Shown in pieces: positions 22,296-30,697 of a DNA stretch of 64,000 bases (position 1 is the stretch's first letter; every line of letters begins with the position of its first letter). Source of the stretch: Acinetobacter guillouiae CIP 63.46 (GTDB lineage Bacteria; Pseudomonadota; Gammaproteobacteria; Pseudomonadales; Moraxellaceae); the NCBI RefSeq assembly GCF_000368145.1, contig NZ_KB849290.1:1-64000 (forward strand). Direction: 5' to 3'. Under the pieces are notes generated by a model. The model saw nothing but the letters and a program-made list of their open reading frames with translations, ran no database searches and was not told the origin of the DNA. The position numbers and the translations under genes were made by a program.

Positions 22296-22919
22296 TTATT
22301 TCAAGCTTGCTTTAAACAATTGCATCGCCTGACCACGATGGCTAATTTTGTTCTTTTCTGCTTTACTCATTTCTGCGCTTGAAATATTTAGCTCGGGTAA
22401 CCAGAACAGTGGGTCATAACCGAAGCCATTTTCACCACGAGCTTGCTCTAGTACTTCACCTTGCCAGATCCCTTGGTAGATTTGTGGTAAAGGGTCATCT
22501 GCATGTTCAACCAATGCCAATACACATACGAACATTGCTTCAATCGCTTGATCGTCTTGGCGTAAAGGCTTAAGGTTTTCCAGCAACTTTGTATTATTGG
22601 CTGCATCATCGCCATGTTCACCTGCATAACGTGCAGAGTAAATTCCAGGTGCTCCACCTAATACGGGAACGCAAATCCCAGAATCATCTGCAATCGCAGG
22701 TTTACCTGAAATACGGCTTGCATGACGTGCTTTGATAATTGCATTTTCAATAAAGCTTAAGCCATCTTCAATCGCGTCTTCGATATTCAGTCGACCTTGA
22801 GGAATCACTTCAACGGGTAAAGCCAATTCAGCAAACAATTTTTCAAATTCAGCAATTTTGCCTTTGTTATTGCTTGCGAGTACCAGTGTTCCTTGTGATA
22901 ACCAATCTTTTGATGACAT
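22296..22919 (-). CDS. rdgB: RdgB/HAM1 non-canonical purine NTP pyrophosphatase
   Basis: Hydrolyses dITP, XTP and related deaminated purine triphosphates to monophosphates, keeping them out of DNA and RNA. 207 residues, normal length. Motifs seen are LVLASNNKGKIAEF at the N-terminus, AIADDSGICV with the metal-binding acidic pair, LGGAPGIYSARYAG, GFGYDPLFW and the C-terminal SHRGQAM. Soluble and cytoplasmic. It appears to be transcribed alone. Confidence 0.96.
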   Translation of the reverse strand: MSSKDWLSQGTLVLASNNKGKIAEFEKLFAELALPVEVIPQGRLNIEDAIEDGLSFIENAIIKARHASRISGKPAIADDSGICVPVLGGAPGIYSARYAGEHGDDAANNTKLLENLKPLRQDDQAIEAMFVCVLALVEHADDPLPQIYQGIWQGEVLEQARGENGFGYDPLFWLPELNISSAEMSKAEKNKISHRGQAMQLFKASLK

Positions 22920-23003
22920 GATGCAGACTCAAAATTTAAAATTGAGTTATTTTAACTTAATCTGTGTCATAAAATATGGCTAAATTCTCTTGCCCTTTAC
23001 GCT

Positions 23004-23501
23004 TTACTGGATGTGTTTTGCTTTTGTACTAATGCGTTTGTCCAATTCTTGTTTTAAATCGAGAACATCCTCATTTTTCATAAAACCTAGTCCAGCATTG
23101 AGTTTCTGTTTACTGTTATCTTTCATGATAAAAAGTAAATAGTATTGTCGATCAAGTAAGGTTTTTTTTAGCTCAACTTCATAGATCTCTGGTATTTTAA
23201 TGTGTTTTTTAATTATCACTCGACCTTTAAAATCAATGCTTCTAATCATGTCTTGGGAGAGGGTTAAAATAGGACGTTGATTGCTAAATATCTGAATAGC
23301 TTTATTACTGAAAAAATAAGCAATGAAACCCAATGGCGTAACAAGAAATAGCGAAAAGAGACTTTTTAAGCCATTCTTCCATTCAAACATTTCCCAGATC
23401 AAAAGCACGATCGCAGCCCAAAAGGGGCAGGCCAAAATTCCAGCAAAAATCGCCAAAGGAATCATTTGTTTGCGTGAAGCATAATATTTTTTCTTTTGCA
23501 T
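23004..23501 (-). CDS. STM3941-like two-helix membrane protein
   Basis: 165 residues with two membrane helices (near 13-35 and 47-66) followed by a cytoplasmic domain of beta character, PILTLSQDMIRSIDFKGR and YYLLFIMKDNS. This resembles the STM3941/PH-like group of small bacterial membrane proteins. I make this call from topology and general pattern only. No enzymatic motif. It lies 27 bases after the NTF2-like gene on the same strand and may be cotranscribed with it. Confidence 0.6.
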   Translation of the reverse strand: MQKKKYYASRKQMIPLAIFAGILACPFWAAIVLLIWEMFEWKNGLKSLFSLFLVTPLGFIAYFFSNKAIQIFSNQRPILTLSQDMIRSIDFKGRVIIKKHIKIPEIYEVELKKTLLDRQYYLLFIMKDNSKQKLNAGLGFMKNEDVLDLKQELDKRISTKAKHIQ

Positions 23502-23528
23502 ATTTTTCCATACATAGAAGAACTCGAT

Positions 23529-23906
23529 TTACTTCTCAAATGCACAAGTGGTGCCTTGATGGAAAATCATTTGCCATATACCGTGATCATTCATAACCCA
23601 AATTGAACTGCGTAAAGCCACATTGTATTGAGCTTGAGTTACCACATTGATTTGATGGCTTTGATAGGTCAGTAAAACGCTATGATCAGATAACGACTGA
23701 ACTTGAAAATCCTGTGCTTGAATGATGTCGGTATCTGTATCGTTTAAAAGTGCTTCAATCATTTGGGCTTTATGCACAACCCACCCTGATTTGGTAATTT
23801 CTTTAAAATCTGGATGTAACCGTTGATCAAGTATTTGAAAGTTTTGACGATCACGATGATGCAACCCGCATTCATATTGAATTAATTGTTTGAATAGGTC
23901 TTGCAT
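23529..23906 (-). CDS. NTF2-like (DUF4440) protein
   Basis: About 125 residues, soluble, with the SnoaL/DUF4440 layout: an N-terminal helix region, LDQRLHPDFKEITKSGWV, then strands ending WVMNDHGIWQMIFHQGTTC. The family binds small ligands or acts as an isomerase-like fold; no specific substrate can be named. The ATG at 23906 is favoured because GGGA lies 10 bases upstream, while the TTG at 23915 is too close to it. Confidence 0.75.
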   Translation of the reverse strand: MQDLFKQLIQYECGLHHRDRQNFQILDQRLHPDFKEITKSGWVVHKAQMIEALLNDTDTDIIQAQDFQVQSLSDHSVLLTYQSHQINVVTQAQYNVALRSSIWVMNDHGIWQMIFHQGTTCAFEK

Positions 23907-23945
23907 TGTCAACAATCCCAGTTGAAATACTTAAATGGATAGCAG

Positions 23946-23972
23946 TAAAAAAAGCACCCGAAGGTGCTTTTA
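23946..23972 (-). terminator. terminator after the SEL1-repeat gene
   Basis: Arms AAAGCACC and GGTGCTTT around a four-base loop, followed by seven T on the minus strand. It ends the metX-metW-SEL1 unit. Confidence 0.92.
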
Positions 23973-23990
23973 TGATCGATGAAAATCAAA

Positions 23991-24587
23991 TTATTGAGCT
24001 TGAATCCATTGATCTGCACGTTGTGTTGCAGTACGAATTTGGTCTTGAGTTAAGTTAGCAGCCAAAGCAGTTTTTTTGGTTTGTGACATGTTAATCACTT
24101 TATTGTCTAACATACCATCACGTGTAGAAAGCTCATACCACTGATAAGCGCCCATGTAGTTTTTCTTTTGCTCTTCCATCACCGCAAGATTAAAGCTTGC
24201 ACGGTTATCGCCGTGGCTTGCTGCTTTTTCAAAGTATTGACGCGCAGATGTTTCGCTTTTAGAAACGCCTAAACCATCAGCATACATACGACCCACATTC
24301 AACTGAGCCGCAGAAATACCTTGGTCAGCCGCAGCTTTAAACCATGTAAATGCTTGTTTAAGGTCTTTAGATACACCGCCAGTACCAGCCTGGAAATGTG
24401 TTGCTAAATAAAATTGTGCAGCAGGTTGGCCAGCTTTGGCTGCTTTTTGTAAATCTGTCACATTCATATGTGCATATTGTGCTGCCATTGCTGATACAGA
24501 TTGTTGTTGCTGCGGTACATAGTCCGCATGGGCTTGAATACTCACTAACCCAAAAAATAACGTACTGCCTAATAATAATTTCTTCAT
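23991..24587 (-). CDS. secreted SEL1-repeat (TPR-like) protein
   Basis: 198 residues with a cleavable signal peptide (MKKLLLGSTLFFGLVSIQAHA). It then has two to three SEL1-like repeats, seen as AAQFYLATHFQAGTGG, AAQLNVGRMYADGLGV and ASFNLAVMEEQKKNYMGAYQWYELS. These alpha-helical repeats mediate protein contacts in the periplasm. Its ATG overlaps the metW stop by four bases, so it is the third gene of the metX-metW operon, although no link to methionine synthesis is evident. Confidence 0.85.
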   Translation of the reverse strand: MKKLLLGSTLFFGLVSIQAHADYVPQQQQSVSAMAAQYAHMNVTDLQKAAKAGQPAAQFYLATHFQAGTGGVSKDLKQAFTWFKAAADQGISAAQLNVGRMYADGLGVSKSETSARQYFEKAASHGDNRASFNLAVMEEQKKNYMGAYQWYELSTRDGMLDNKVINMSQTKKTALAANLTQDQIRTATQRADQWIQAQ

Positions 24588-25177
24588 AGAGCGCTCACTC
24601 GATAAATAGCGACTTCGCCGAACAAATTCGGTATGGCTTTACTTAAAAAGCTACCTTGTTGGTTCCCATTTACAGCGAGTCGATCAATAATTTGAATCTG
24701 ATTTTCAGCACATAATGCTTCAAAATCACGAAAGGTGCATAAGTGGATATTAGGTGTATTGTACCACATATACGGTAAGGCATCAGAAACAGGCATCTTG
24801 CCTTTCAGTGCAAGGAAAGACCGTGTTTTCCAATACGCAAAGTTAGGAAACGTAATAATTGCTTGTTTCCCCACACGCACCATATCGCGCAGAAGCACAT
24901 CAGGTGCATCTACAGCTTGCAAAGCTTGTGCCATAACCACATAGTCAAAAGACTGGTCGGCAAAGCGTCCCAAACCGAGGTTTAAGTCTTGTTGTATAAT
25001 ATTTAACCCTTTGCTGACGGCAATTGCAATCTTTTCTTGATCGATTTCTAGCCCGTAAGCATGAATTTGCTGTTTTTTGCTCATTTGTGACAATAATTCG
25101 CCATCACCACAACCTAAATCGAGCACACTTGCACCAGCATTGATCCATTTTTCTGCAAGCTGTTGGTCAATACGCAT
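24584..25177 (-). CDS. metW: methionine biosynthesis protein MetW
   Basis: SAM-binding methyltransferase-fold protein, 197 residues, found next to metX in many proteobacteria and needed with it for homoserine acylation in several of them. Motif I is VLDLGCGDGELL near residues 19-30, followed by GLEIDQEKI, DYVVMAQALQAVDAPD and ITFPNFAYWKTR. The ATG overlaps the metX stop in TAATG, indicating tight coupling. Confidence 0.94.
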   Translation of the reverse strand: MRIDQQLAEKWINAGASVLDLGCGDGELLSQMSKKQQIHAYGLEIDQEKIAIAVSKGLNIIQQDLNLGLGRFADQSFDYVVMAQALQAVDAPDVLLRDMVRVGKQAIITFPNFAYWKTRSFLALKGKMPVSDALPYMWYNTPNIHLCTFRDFEALCAENQIQIIDRLAVNGNQQGSFLSKAIPNLFGEVAIYRVSAL

Positions 25178-26337
25178 TACAAAGCCTCCTTAGGTGTTGA
25201 ATTAAGGTGTTCAATACCACCTAAAAATGCACGTAAGGATTTGACGTACAAGGGGATAGGGAATAGGAATGAGTCATGGCCCTGCTCAGCATCAATATCC
25301 AAATAACTCACAGGTTTTTGATTGGTAATCAAGGCGTTGACAATCTCTTGCGAACGTTCTGGGCTAAAACGCCAGTCTGTTGTAAATGACACCACTAGAA
25401 AGCGGCATTTGGTATTAGATAGGGCTTTCGTCAGTGACTGTTCATATTCACGTGATGGATCGAAATAATCCAAGGCTTTGGTCATGATCAGATAAGTATT
25501 GGCATCAAAGTTACGACTGAATTGTTCGCCTTGATAACGCAGATAGCTTTCAACTTGGAACTCAACATCGAAACCATACATAAACTTGCCTGATTTTAAA
25601 TCACGGCCAAATTTTTGTTTCATGGCTTCTTCAGAGAGGTAGGTAATATGACCCACCATACGTGCCAAAATTAAGCCACGTTTTGGATAACTATCGAGTT
25701 CTAAATAGCGGCCATTGTGAAAATCTGGATCAGATAAAATAGACTGACGTGCCACTTCATTAAATGCAATATTTTGTGCGGAAAGCTTTGGTGCGCTGGC
25801 AATGATGACACATTTTTGTAAACGGTCAGGATAATCTACTGACCATTGTAAAGCCTGCATGCCACCTAAAGAACCACCAATGATTGAATACCAAACATCT
25901 ATCCCTAAGCGGTCAGAGAGTAGGGCTTGGGTTTTAACCCAATCACGTACAGTCACTAATGGAAAGTCGGGACCGTATGGGCGATTTTCATTTTCAGGGT
26001 TAGGTGAAGTGGGTCCCGTTGAGCCACTACAACCTCCAATATTGTTGAGTGCGACCACGAAAAACTTCGAGGTATCAATGGCTTTACCTGGCCCAATACA
26101 TGCATCCCACCAGCCTGTTTTTTTATCGTCTTCATGGTGATAGCCAGCCGCATGATGATGCCCTGAAAGTGCATGGCAAATCAAAATTCCATTTGATTTA
26201 TCTGCATTGAGCTCACCATAGGTTTCCACCATGATTTCATAGCGTGGCAATACTCGACCACACTCAAGCTCTAACGGTTCTTCAAATTCAAACTTTTGTG
26301 GAGTAACGAGCCCCACTGAATCAGCTGGAAAAGACAC
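25177..26337 (-). CDS. metX: homoserine O-acyltransferase MetX
   Basis: Alpha/beta-hydrolase-fold enzyme that acylates homoserine, the first committed step of methionine synthesis. 386 residues. The catalytic triad is visible: S156 in GGSLGGM, D321 in TTDWRF and H354 in EQGHDSF. The oxyanion region is [12 protein letters not shown]. The acyl donor cannot be read off with certainty: many MetX proteins use acetyl-CoA, but proteobacterial MetX paired with MetW, including that of Acinetobacter as I recall, has been reassigned to succinyl-CoA. It heads the metX-metW-SEL1 operon. Confidence 0.95.
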   Translation of the reverse strand: MSFPADSVGLVTPQKFEFEEPLELECGRVLPRYEIMVETYGELNADKSNGILICHALSGHHHAAGYHHEDDKKTGWWDACIGPGKAIDTSKFFVVALNNIGGCSGSTGPTSPNPENENRPYGPDFPLVTVRDWVKTQALLSDRLGIDVWYSIIGGSLGGMQALQWSVDYPDRLQKCVIIASAPKLSAQNIAFNEVARQSILSDPDFHNGRYLELDSYPKRGLILARMVGHITYLSEEAMKQKFGRDLKSGKFMYGFDVEFQVESYLRYQGEQFSRNFDANTYLIMTKALDYFDPSREYEQSLTKALSNTKCRFLVVSFTTDWRFSPERSQEIVNALITNQKPVSYLDIDAEQGHDSFLFPIPLYVKSLRAFLGGIEHLNSTPKEAL

Positions 26338-26495
26338 TGGAAATGTTCACCTTAAAATTTTAGAAGGTCGAAAAATTACGGATATTAGAGATATCTAAGT
26401 CATCTGTATGGCTAATAAATTAATGATATTCCATGGTTTTCACAATAGCTTTTATCATTAAAGTTCACTTCAGGATGAGTGATAATGTCGAGTAG

Positions 26496-26642
26496 AGTCA
26501 CAATGAGCGTTTTGACTTTGCTGAGGCTCAACGTATTCTTCTTTCGAAAAAAATAAAAAGCTTAAGCTTTGTAAGAGAGCGATCTTGTGAAACTTTGCTT
26601 CTCATCGCCAAACGTGTTCACTACTCGCCAACACCAGTCTGA
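26496..26642 (+). pseudogene. possible BrnT-type toxin remnant
   Basis: A 48-codon open stretch, preceded by a stop and ended by TGA, reads SHNERFDFAEAQRIL ... CETLLLIAKRVHYSPTPV. This recalls two segments of BrnT-family ribonuclease toxins: KHGIDFxEAQ-like and RFLxIGKxxGxHWS-like, in the right order and spacing. There is no start codon, ribosome site or the N-terminal and C-terminal (IRIISARRA-like) parts, and no BrnA antitoxin can be seen. I read it as a decayed gene; the match is by eye and modest. Confidence 0.4.
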
Positions 26643-26748
26643 CCTCAAACAATCATGGATGAAATTTCCACGTCTCTTTTTATCTTTAAATTATTTTTAA
26701 AAGATATAAAGCTGTTCGAAGAGATTGCTTGATAACATCAATAAATAA

Positions 26749-26781
26749 AAGAAAGGATACCACTAGGGGGCATCCTTTCTA
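26749..26781 (-). terminator. terminator of leuA
   Basis: Arms AGAAAGGATG and TATCCTTTCT (one mismatch) around a CCCCCTAGTGG loop, followed by a T-rich tail on the minus strand, about 22 bases past the leuA stop. Confidence 0.8.
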
Positions 26782-26802
26782 AAGTCTTTTAATTGATATC
26801 GC

Positions 26803-28500
26803 TTATACAGCAGCAGCGATGACTTGTTCAGTACTTAAAACACCTTGGTCAATTAAACGATTGGTTGCTGCAATGATTGCTTCAATTGAAGAGGTGACGA
26901 TATTGTCATGTACACCAGCACCGAATGCAGATTTACCAGTACCTTGAACTTGAAGTTCGATCAATGCCAACGCTTTTGCATGTGCGCCTGAACTGATACT
27001 GCGTTCTTCGTAGTTTAAGACATCAATTGGTAATTGAAGCGCATTTAAAATCGCAGAAATTGGACCATTCCCTTCACCACGTAAGCGCTGAGTTTCACCA
27101 TTGATGACCACATCAAGTTCAATTACTTGGCTACCATTTTCATCTGACAATCTATAGTTTTTCGCTGAATAATGTGCATCTTTTGCAGCAACATAGGTGT
27201 CTTTAAACAAGGTCCAAATTTGTTGAGCTGAGACTTCAACGCCTTCTTCATCTGCAACTTGCTGAACAATTTGTGAGAATTCAATCTGTAAGCGACGAGG
27301 TAAAACCACGTTATAGTTTGACTCTAATAAGTAGGCAATACCGCCTTTACCCGACTGTGAGTTGACACGGATCACTGCATCATAATCACGTCCTAAATCT
27401 TTAGGGTCGATTGGTAAGTAAGGCATATCCCAAATTTCTTCGTCTTTTTGGAACTCAAAGCCTTTTTTAATTGCATCTTGGTGAGAACCAGAGAAAGCAG
27501 TAAAGACCAAATCACCAGCATATGGGTGACGTGGGTGTACAGGCAAGCCAGTACATTCTTCTATTGTGGCAATAATCTCATTAATGTTTGAGAAATCTAA
27601 CTCACATGCCACACCTTGTGTGTACATGTTTAATGCAATTGCAGCAACGTCAACGTTACCAGTACGTTCACCATTCCCAAATACGCAACCTTCAACACGA
27701 TCAGCACCAGCCATGATCGCTAACTCAGATGCTGCAATACCACAACCACGGTCATTGTGACAGTGTACTGAAATAATCACACCATCACGACGTTGCAAAT
27801 TACGATGCATCCATTCGATTTGGTCAGCATAGACATGCGGGCCAGATACCTCAACAGTTGCAGGTAAATTTAAAATAACTTTATTGTCAGGCGATGCTTC
27901 CCAAATTTCAGTTACTGCATCGCAAACATCTTTAGCAACCTCTAATTCTGTTGCTGTAAAACATTCTGGACTGTATTGAAAAATAAATTCAGTTTCAGGC
28001 TGTTTGGCTGCATATTCTTTTACTTTGCTTGCCGCATTCATTGCCAATTGTTTTGCACCATTGGCATCAACATTCAATACTTTTTTACGGAAAGTGGGTG
28101 AATTTGAGTTATAGATATGCACAATGGCACGTTTTGCACCTTGTAAAGCCTCAAAAGTACGTGCAATTAAATGATCACGCGCTTGCACCAAGACTTCGAT
28201 ATAAACGTCATCTGGAATATGACCTTCTTCAATCAACTTACGGGTGAAATCAAAATCAACTTGTGATGCTGAAGGAAAGCCAATTTCAATATGCTTAAAG
28301 CCAATTTTGACCAACATTTCGAACATTTTGAATTTTTGTTCGATGTTCATTGGCTCGAAAATCGCTTGGTTACCATCACGAAGGTCGGTACTCATCCAAA
28401 TTGGCGCTTTATTGATTTCGTTATTTGGCCATTGACGGTCAGGCAAGTCTACACGTTGGTACATGCGACGATATTTTTTACTTGGATCAGCCAACATCAT
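26803..28500 (-). CDS. leuA: 2-isopropylmalate synthase
   Basis: Condenses acetyl-CoA with 2-oxoisovalerate, the first step of leucine synthesis. 565 residues, matching the long LeuA type (about 550-570). The TIM-barrel N-terminus has STDLRDGNQAI, the metal site is in SVHCHNDRGCG, and GCVFGNGERTGNVD follows. The C-terminal regulatory domain ends with QGTGKSAFGAGVHDNIVTSSIEA, where leucine normally binds. AAGGAG lies 7 bases before the ATG. The 278-base upstream gap contains the promoter and a small palindrome ATAGACACAATCTAT; I see no leucine-rich leader peptide. Confidence 0.96.
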   Translation of the reverse strand: MMLADPSKKYRRMYQRVDLPDRQWPNNEINKAPIWMSTDLRDGNQAIFEPMNIEQKFKMFEMLVKIGFKHIEIGFPSASQVDFDFTRKLIEEGHIPDDVYIEVLVQARDHLIARTFEALQGAKRAIVHIYNSNSPTFRKKVLNVDANGAKQLAMNAASKVKEYAAKQPETEFIFQYSPECFTATELEVAKDVCDAVTEIWEASPDNKVILNLPATVEVSGPHVYADQIEWMHRNLQRRDGVIISVHCHNDRGCGIAASELAIMAGADRVEGCVFGNGERTGNVDVAAIALNMYTQGVACELDFSNINEIIATIEECTGLPVHPRHPYAGDLVFTAFSGSHQDAIKKGFEFQKDEEIWDMPYLPIDPKDLGRDYDAVIRVNSQSGKGGIAYLLESNYNVVLPRRLQIEFSQIVQQVADEEGVEVSAQQIWTLFKDTYVAAKDAHYSAKNYRLSDENGSQVIELDVVINGETQRLRGEGNGPISAILNALQLPIDVLNYEERSISSGAHAKALALIELQVQGTGKSAFGAGVHDNIVTSSIEAIIAATNRLIDQGVLSTEQVIAAAV

Positions 28501-28778
28501 GAGGTAACTCCTTGTGTAGTTGTTGTTGCTCGTCTCTTGGGTAAAGGCAACTTACTACAAATATAGATTGTGTCTATCTGTTCAATTTACAAGTGTTTTT
28601 AAGATGAAAACACAGTAAATTTTCATAAATTTATACGTGGGTAACACGAGATAAATTTAAACACTGATAACTTACAAATGGTTTAACTTGAGATTAATTC
28701 TAAAACAATTATCTTGGAAATAATTTCCTTAATTTGCATAAAAAATATCAGTTGAGAGAAAAATTTCCTTTGAATGAC

Positions 28779-29879
28779 TTAATCTTGAAAAATATATTCT
28801 TGATTGATTTCTTTTACGGTAGCTGTTCCCATTAATGCCATGGTAATTTCAAATTCTTCCTTTAAAATTTTAATCACATGGGCGACACCTAAAGCACCAG
28901 CAACAGAGAGCCCGTAGATCGCAGGACGGCCAATCAGCACTGCAGATGCGCCTAAAGCCAATGCTTTAAATATATCTGTACCACGACGGATTCCACCATC
29001 CAAAAGTAAAGGAAAATCATGAGGAACAACTGCCTTAATTTTTGCTAAGGCGGTCAGTGGGGAAATACTGCTATTGAGTACTCGTCCACCATGATTAGAA
29101 ACGATTAAGCCTTTTACTCCGATTTCGACTGCTTTTTTTGCATCGAGTGGATGTAGCACACCCTTTAAAATTACAGGCAAATGGCTATGGGCAATTATAA
29201 ATTCGATATCTGCCCATTTGGGTGCAATTTGCATTAAACCGTTGAATACAGGATGTTGATGCTCAGAAATTTCGGGCAGGGGAATGTGGGTAGGTGTATG
29301 GGGGTGTTGCATGCCTTCTGGCAATTGAAAATTCACCCGACGTTCACGATCACGAATCCCTGTATGCGGTGAATCTACTGTAATCACAAGTGCTTTAAAA
29401 TTTTGTTGTTCTGCGAGTCGAACTAAGGCCAATGATTTCTCACGATCACCTTGCCAATACAGTTGGAACCATTTCAGCGGGTTTTCTTGTTTTAAACTTC
29501 GCATATCGGTATTGGTGAAAGTACTCAGTACGATATTACTTCCTAAAACTTCGGCTGCCAGTGCAGCCGCAGCTTCGCCTTCTGGGTGGAACAATTGTTG
29601 ATGTCCAATCGGTGCAAGAAAAATTGGATGAGGAAATTTTTGCCCTAAAATTTCACATTCTGTCGAGCCTTGAGTTAAGTCATTGAGCAGTCTTGGAATC
29701 AGTTGAATATTTTTAAATTGTTGTAAGTTTTCTTGAACACTTTGCTCATCCATCGCCCCACCTTGCAAGTAGTGCCAAGTGTTTTCAGGCAGATGCTGTT
29801 CTGCTTGTTTCTCGTAATCCGCAATTGTCTGTAAATATGCTGGAATTTGAGTGAGTGGTGCTTGGATTTTTTTACTCAT
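28779..29879 (-). CDS. FMN-dependent alpha-hydroxyacid oxidase/dehydrogenase
   Basis: 366 residues of the glycolate oxidase/lactate oxidase/mandelate dehydrogenase family. Seen: FLAPIGHQQLFHPEGE near 90, the FMN site WFQLYW, VITVDSPHTGIRDRERR, the catalytic His in SNHGGRVLNSS, and LLDGGIRRGTDIFKALALGASAVLIGRP binding the FMN phosphate. The substrate, most likely L-lactate or another short 2-hydroxyacid, cannot be fixed. It sits 62 bases downstream of the PiuC gene. Whether it belongs to the iron-regulated unit is unknown. Confidence 0.87.
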   Translation of the reverse strand: MSKKIQAPLTQIPAYLQTIADYEKQAEQHLPENTWHYLQGGAMDEQSVQENLQQFKNIQLIPRLLNDLTQGSTECEILGQKFPHPIFLAPIGHQQLFHPEGEAAAALAAEVLGSNIVLSTFTNTDMRSLKQENPLKWFQLYWQGDREKSLALVRLAEQQNFKALVITVDSPHTGIRDRERRVNFQLPEGMQHPHTPTHIPLPEISEHQHPVFNGLMQIAPKWADIEFIIAHSHLPVILKGVLHPLDAKKAVEIGVKGLIVSNHGGRVLNSSISPLTALAKIKAVVPHDFPLLLDGGIRRGTDIFKALALGASAVLIGRPAIYGLSVAGALGVAHVIKILKEEFEITMALMGTATVKEINQEYIFQD

Positions 29880-29941
29880 TTATTGATTGTCCAAATTTAT
29901 ACAAAACACTTTCATTACAATAATGACTTGAGTGCTAAAAC

Positions 29942-30625
29942 TTATAAATCGCTCCATTCACGTAGAAGGTTGTGATAGATCCCTGTAAGACTAATCACTT
30001 GCTCATGTGTAGCAGACAGCTCGATGGTCAGCTTTTGAATATTTTGATCTAAGTCAAATAGAATTCGTCGTTGCGCATCGGATGATACAAAGCTTTGTAC
30101 CCAAAAGAACGAGGCAATACGTGCACCTTCAGTGACTGGGTTAACCTGATGTAAACTGGTAGAAGGATAGACAATTGCATCGCCAGCTGGAAGTTTTACT
30201 TCTTGTGTGCCAAAAGTATCTTCGATCACCAGTTCGCCGCCATCATATTCATCGGGATTGGTGAGAAAAACAGTGCAAGACACATCTGTCCTTAAGTACT
30301 GATTGAGTTGAGGATGGCGACGGATAGCATTATCAACATGCATCCCAAAATTTCCACCGTGTTGATAACAATTAAACAGCGGAGGTAAAAATGTTTTTGG
30401 AAGTGCGGCACTAAAGAACAAAGGATTTGCGTTGGCAGCATTTTGAATGATTTGTCCAAGTTCTAATGCTTGTTGAGAATCTTGAGCTAGTTGTAAATTA
30501 TTTTTTAAATGTGCAGATTGATAGCCTGTTGTTACTTTTCCATCTGTCCACTCTGCTTGAGAAAGTGTCTGACGACAATGATTTAGTTCATCCAGACTAA
30601 GTAAATTTGGAATATGTAAAATCAT
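29942..30625 (-). CDS. piuC: PiuC-type Fe(II)/2-oxoglutarate dioxygenase (PKHD hydroxylase)
   Basis: 227 residues. The iron ligands are H96 and D98 in GMHVDNAIR and H159 in TSLHQV; R169 in EGARI would bind 2-oxoglutarate. This matches the PiuC/YbiX PKHD family. Members sit beside TonB-dependent siderophore receptors, as here with the receptor gene at 30698, and are iron-regulated, but their substrate is unknown. I use the ATG at 30625 with GGGGAAG upstream; a TTG at 30640 adds five residues. A hairpin between the receptor gene and this one may reduce readthrough. Confidence 0.92.
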   Translation of the reverse strand: MILHIPNLLSLDELNHCRQTLSQAEWTDGKVTTGYQSAHLKNNLQLAQDSQQALELGQIIQNAANANPLFFSAALPKTFLPPLFNCYQHGGNFGMHVDNAIRRHPQLNQYLRTDVSCTVFLTNPDEYDGGELVIEDTFGTQEVKLPAGDAIVYPSTSLHQVNPVTEGARIASFFWVQSFVSSDAQRRILFDLDQNIQKLTIELSATHEQVISLTGIYHNLLREWSDL

Positions 30626-30640
30626 GATTTTCTTCCCCAA

Positions 30641-30673
30641 AAAAGAAACAGCGCCTGATGAATCAGACGCTGA
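30641..30673 (-). terminator. terminator or attenuating hairpin between receptor and piuC
   Basis: Arms CAGCGTCTGAT and ATCAGGCGCTG (one mismatch) followed by TTTCTTTTTT on the minus strand. It lies 25 bases after the receptor stop and overlaps the region just upstream of the piuC ribosome site. Confidence 0.75.
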
Positions 30674-30697
30674 ATTTTAACATAGATTGATTAAATC

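Noticed and set aside
23529-25177. Treating the NTF2-like gene as part of the metX operon
   Set aside because: A strong terminator at 23946-23972 separates it from the SEL1-repeat gene.
28501-28640. Possible leucine leader peptide or T-box ahead of leuA
   Set aside because: No run of Leu codons and no T-box hallmarks; only a small palindrome seen.
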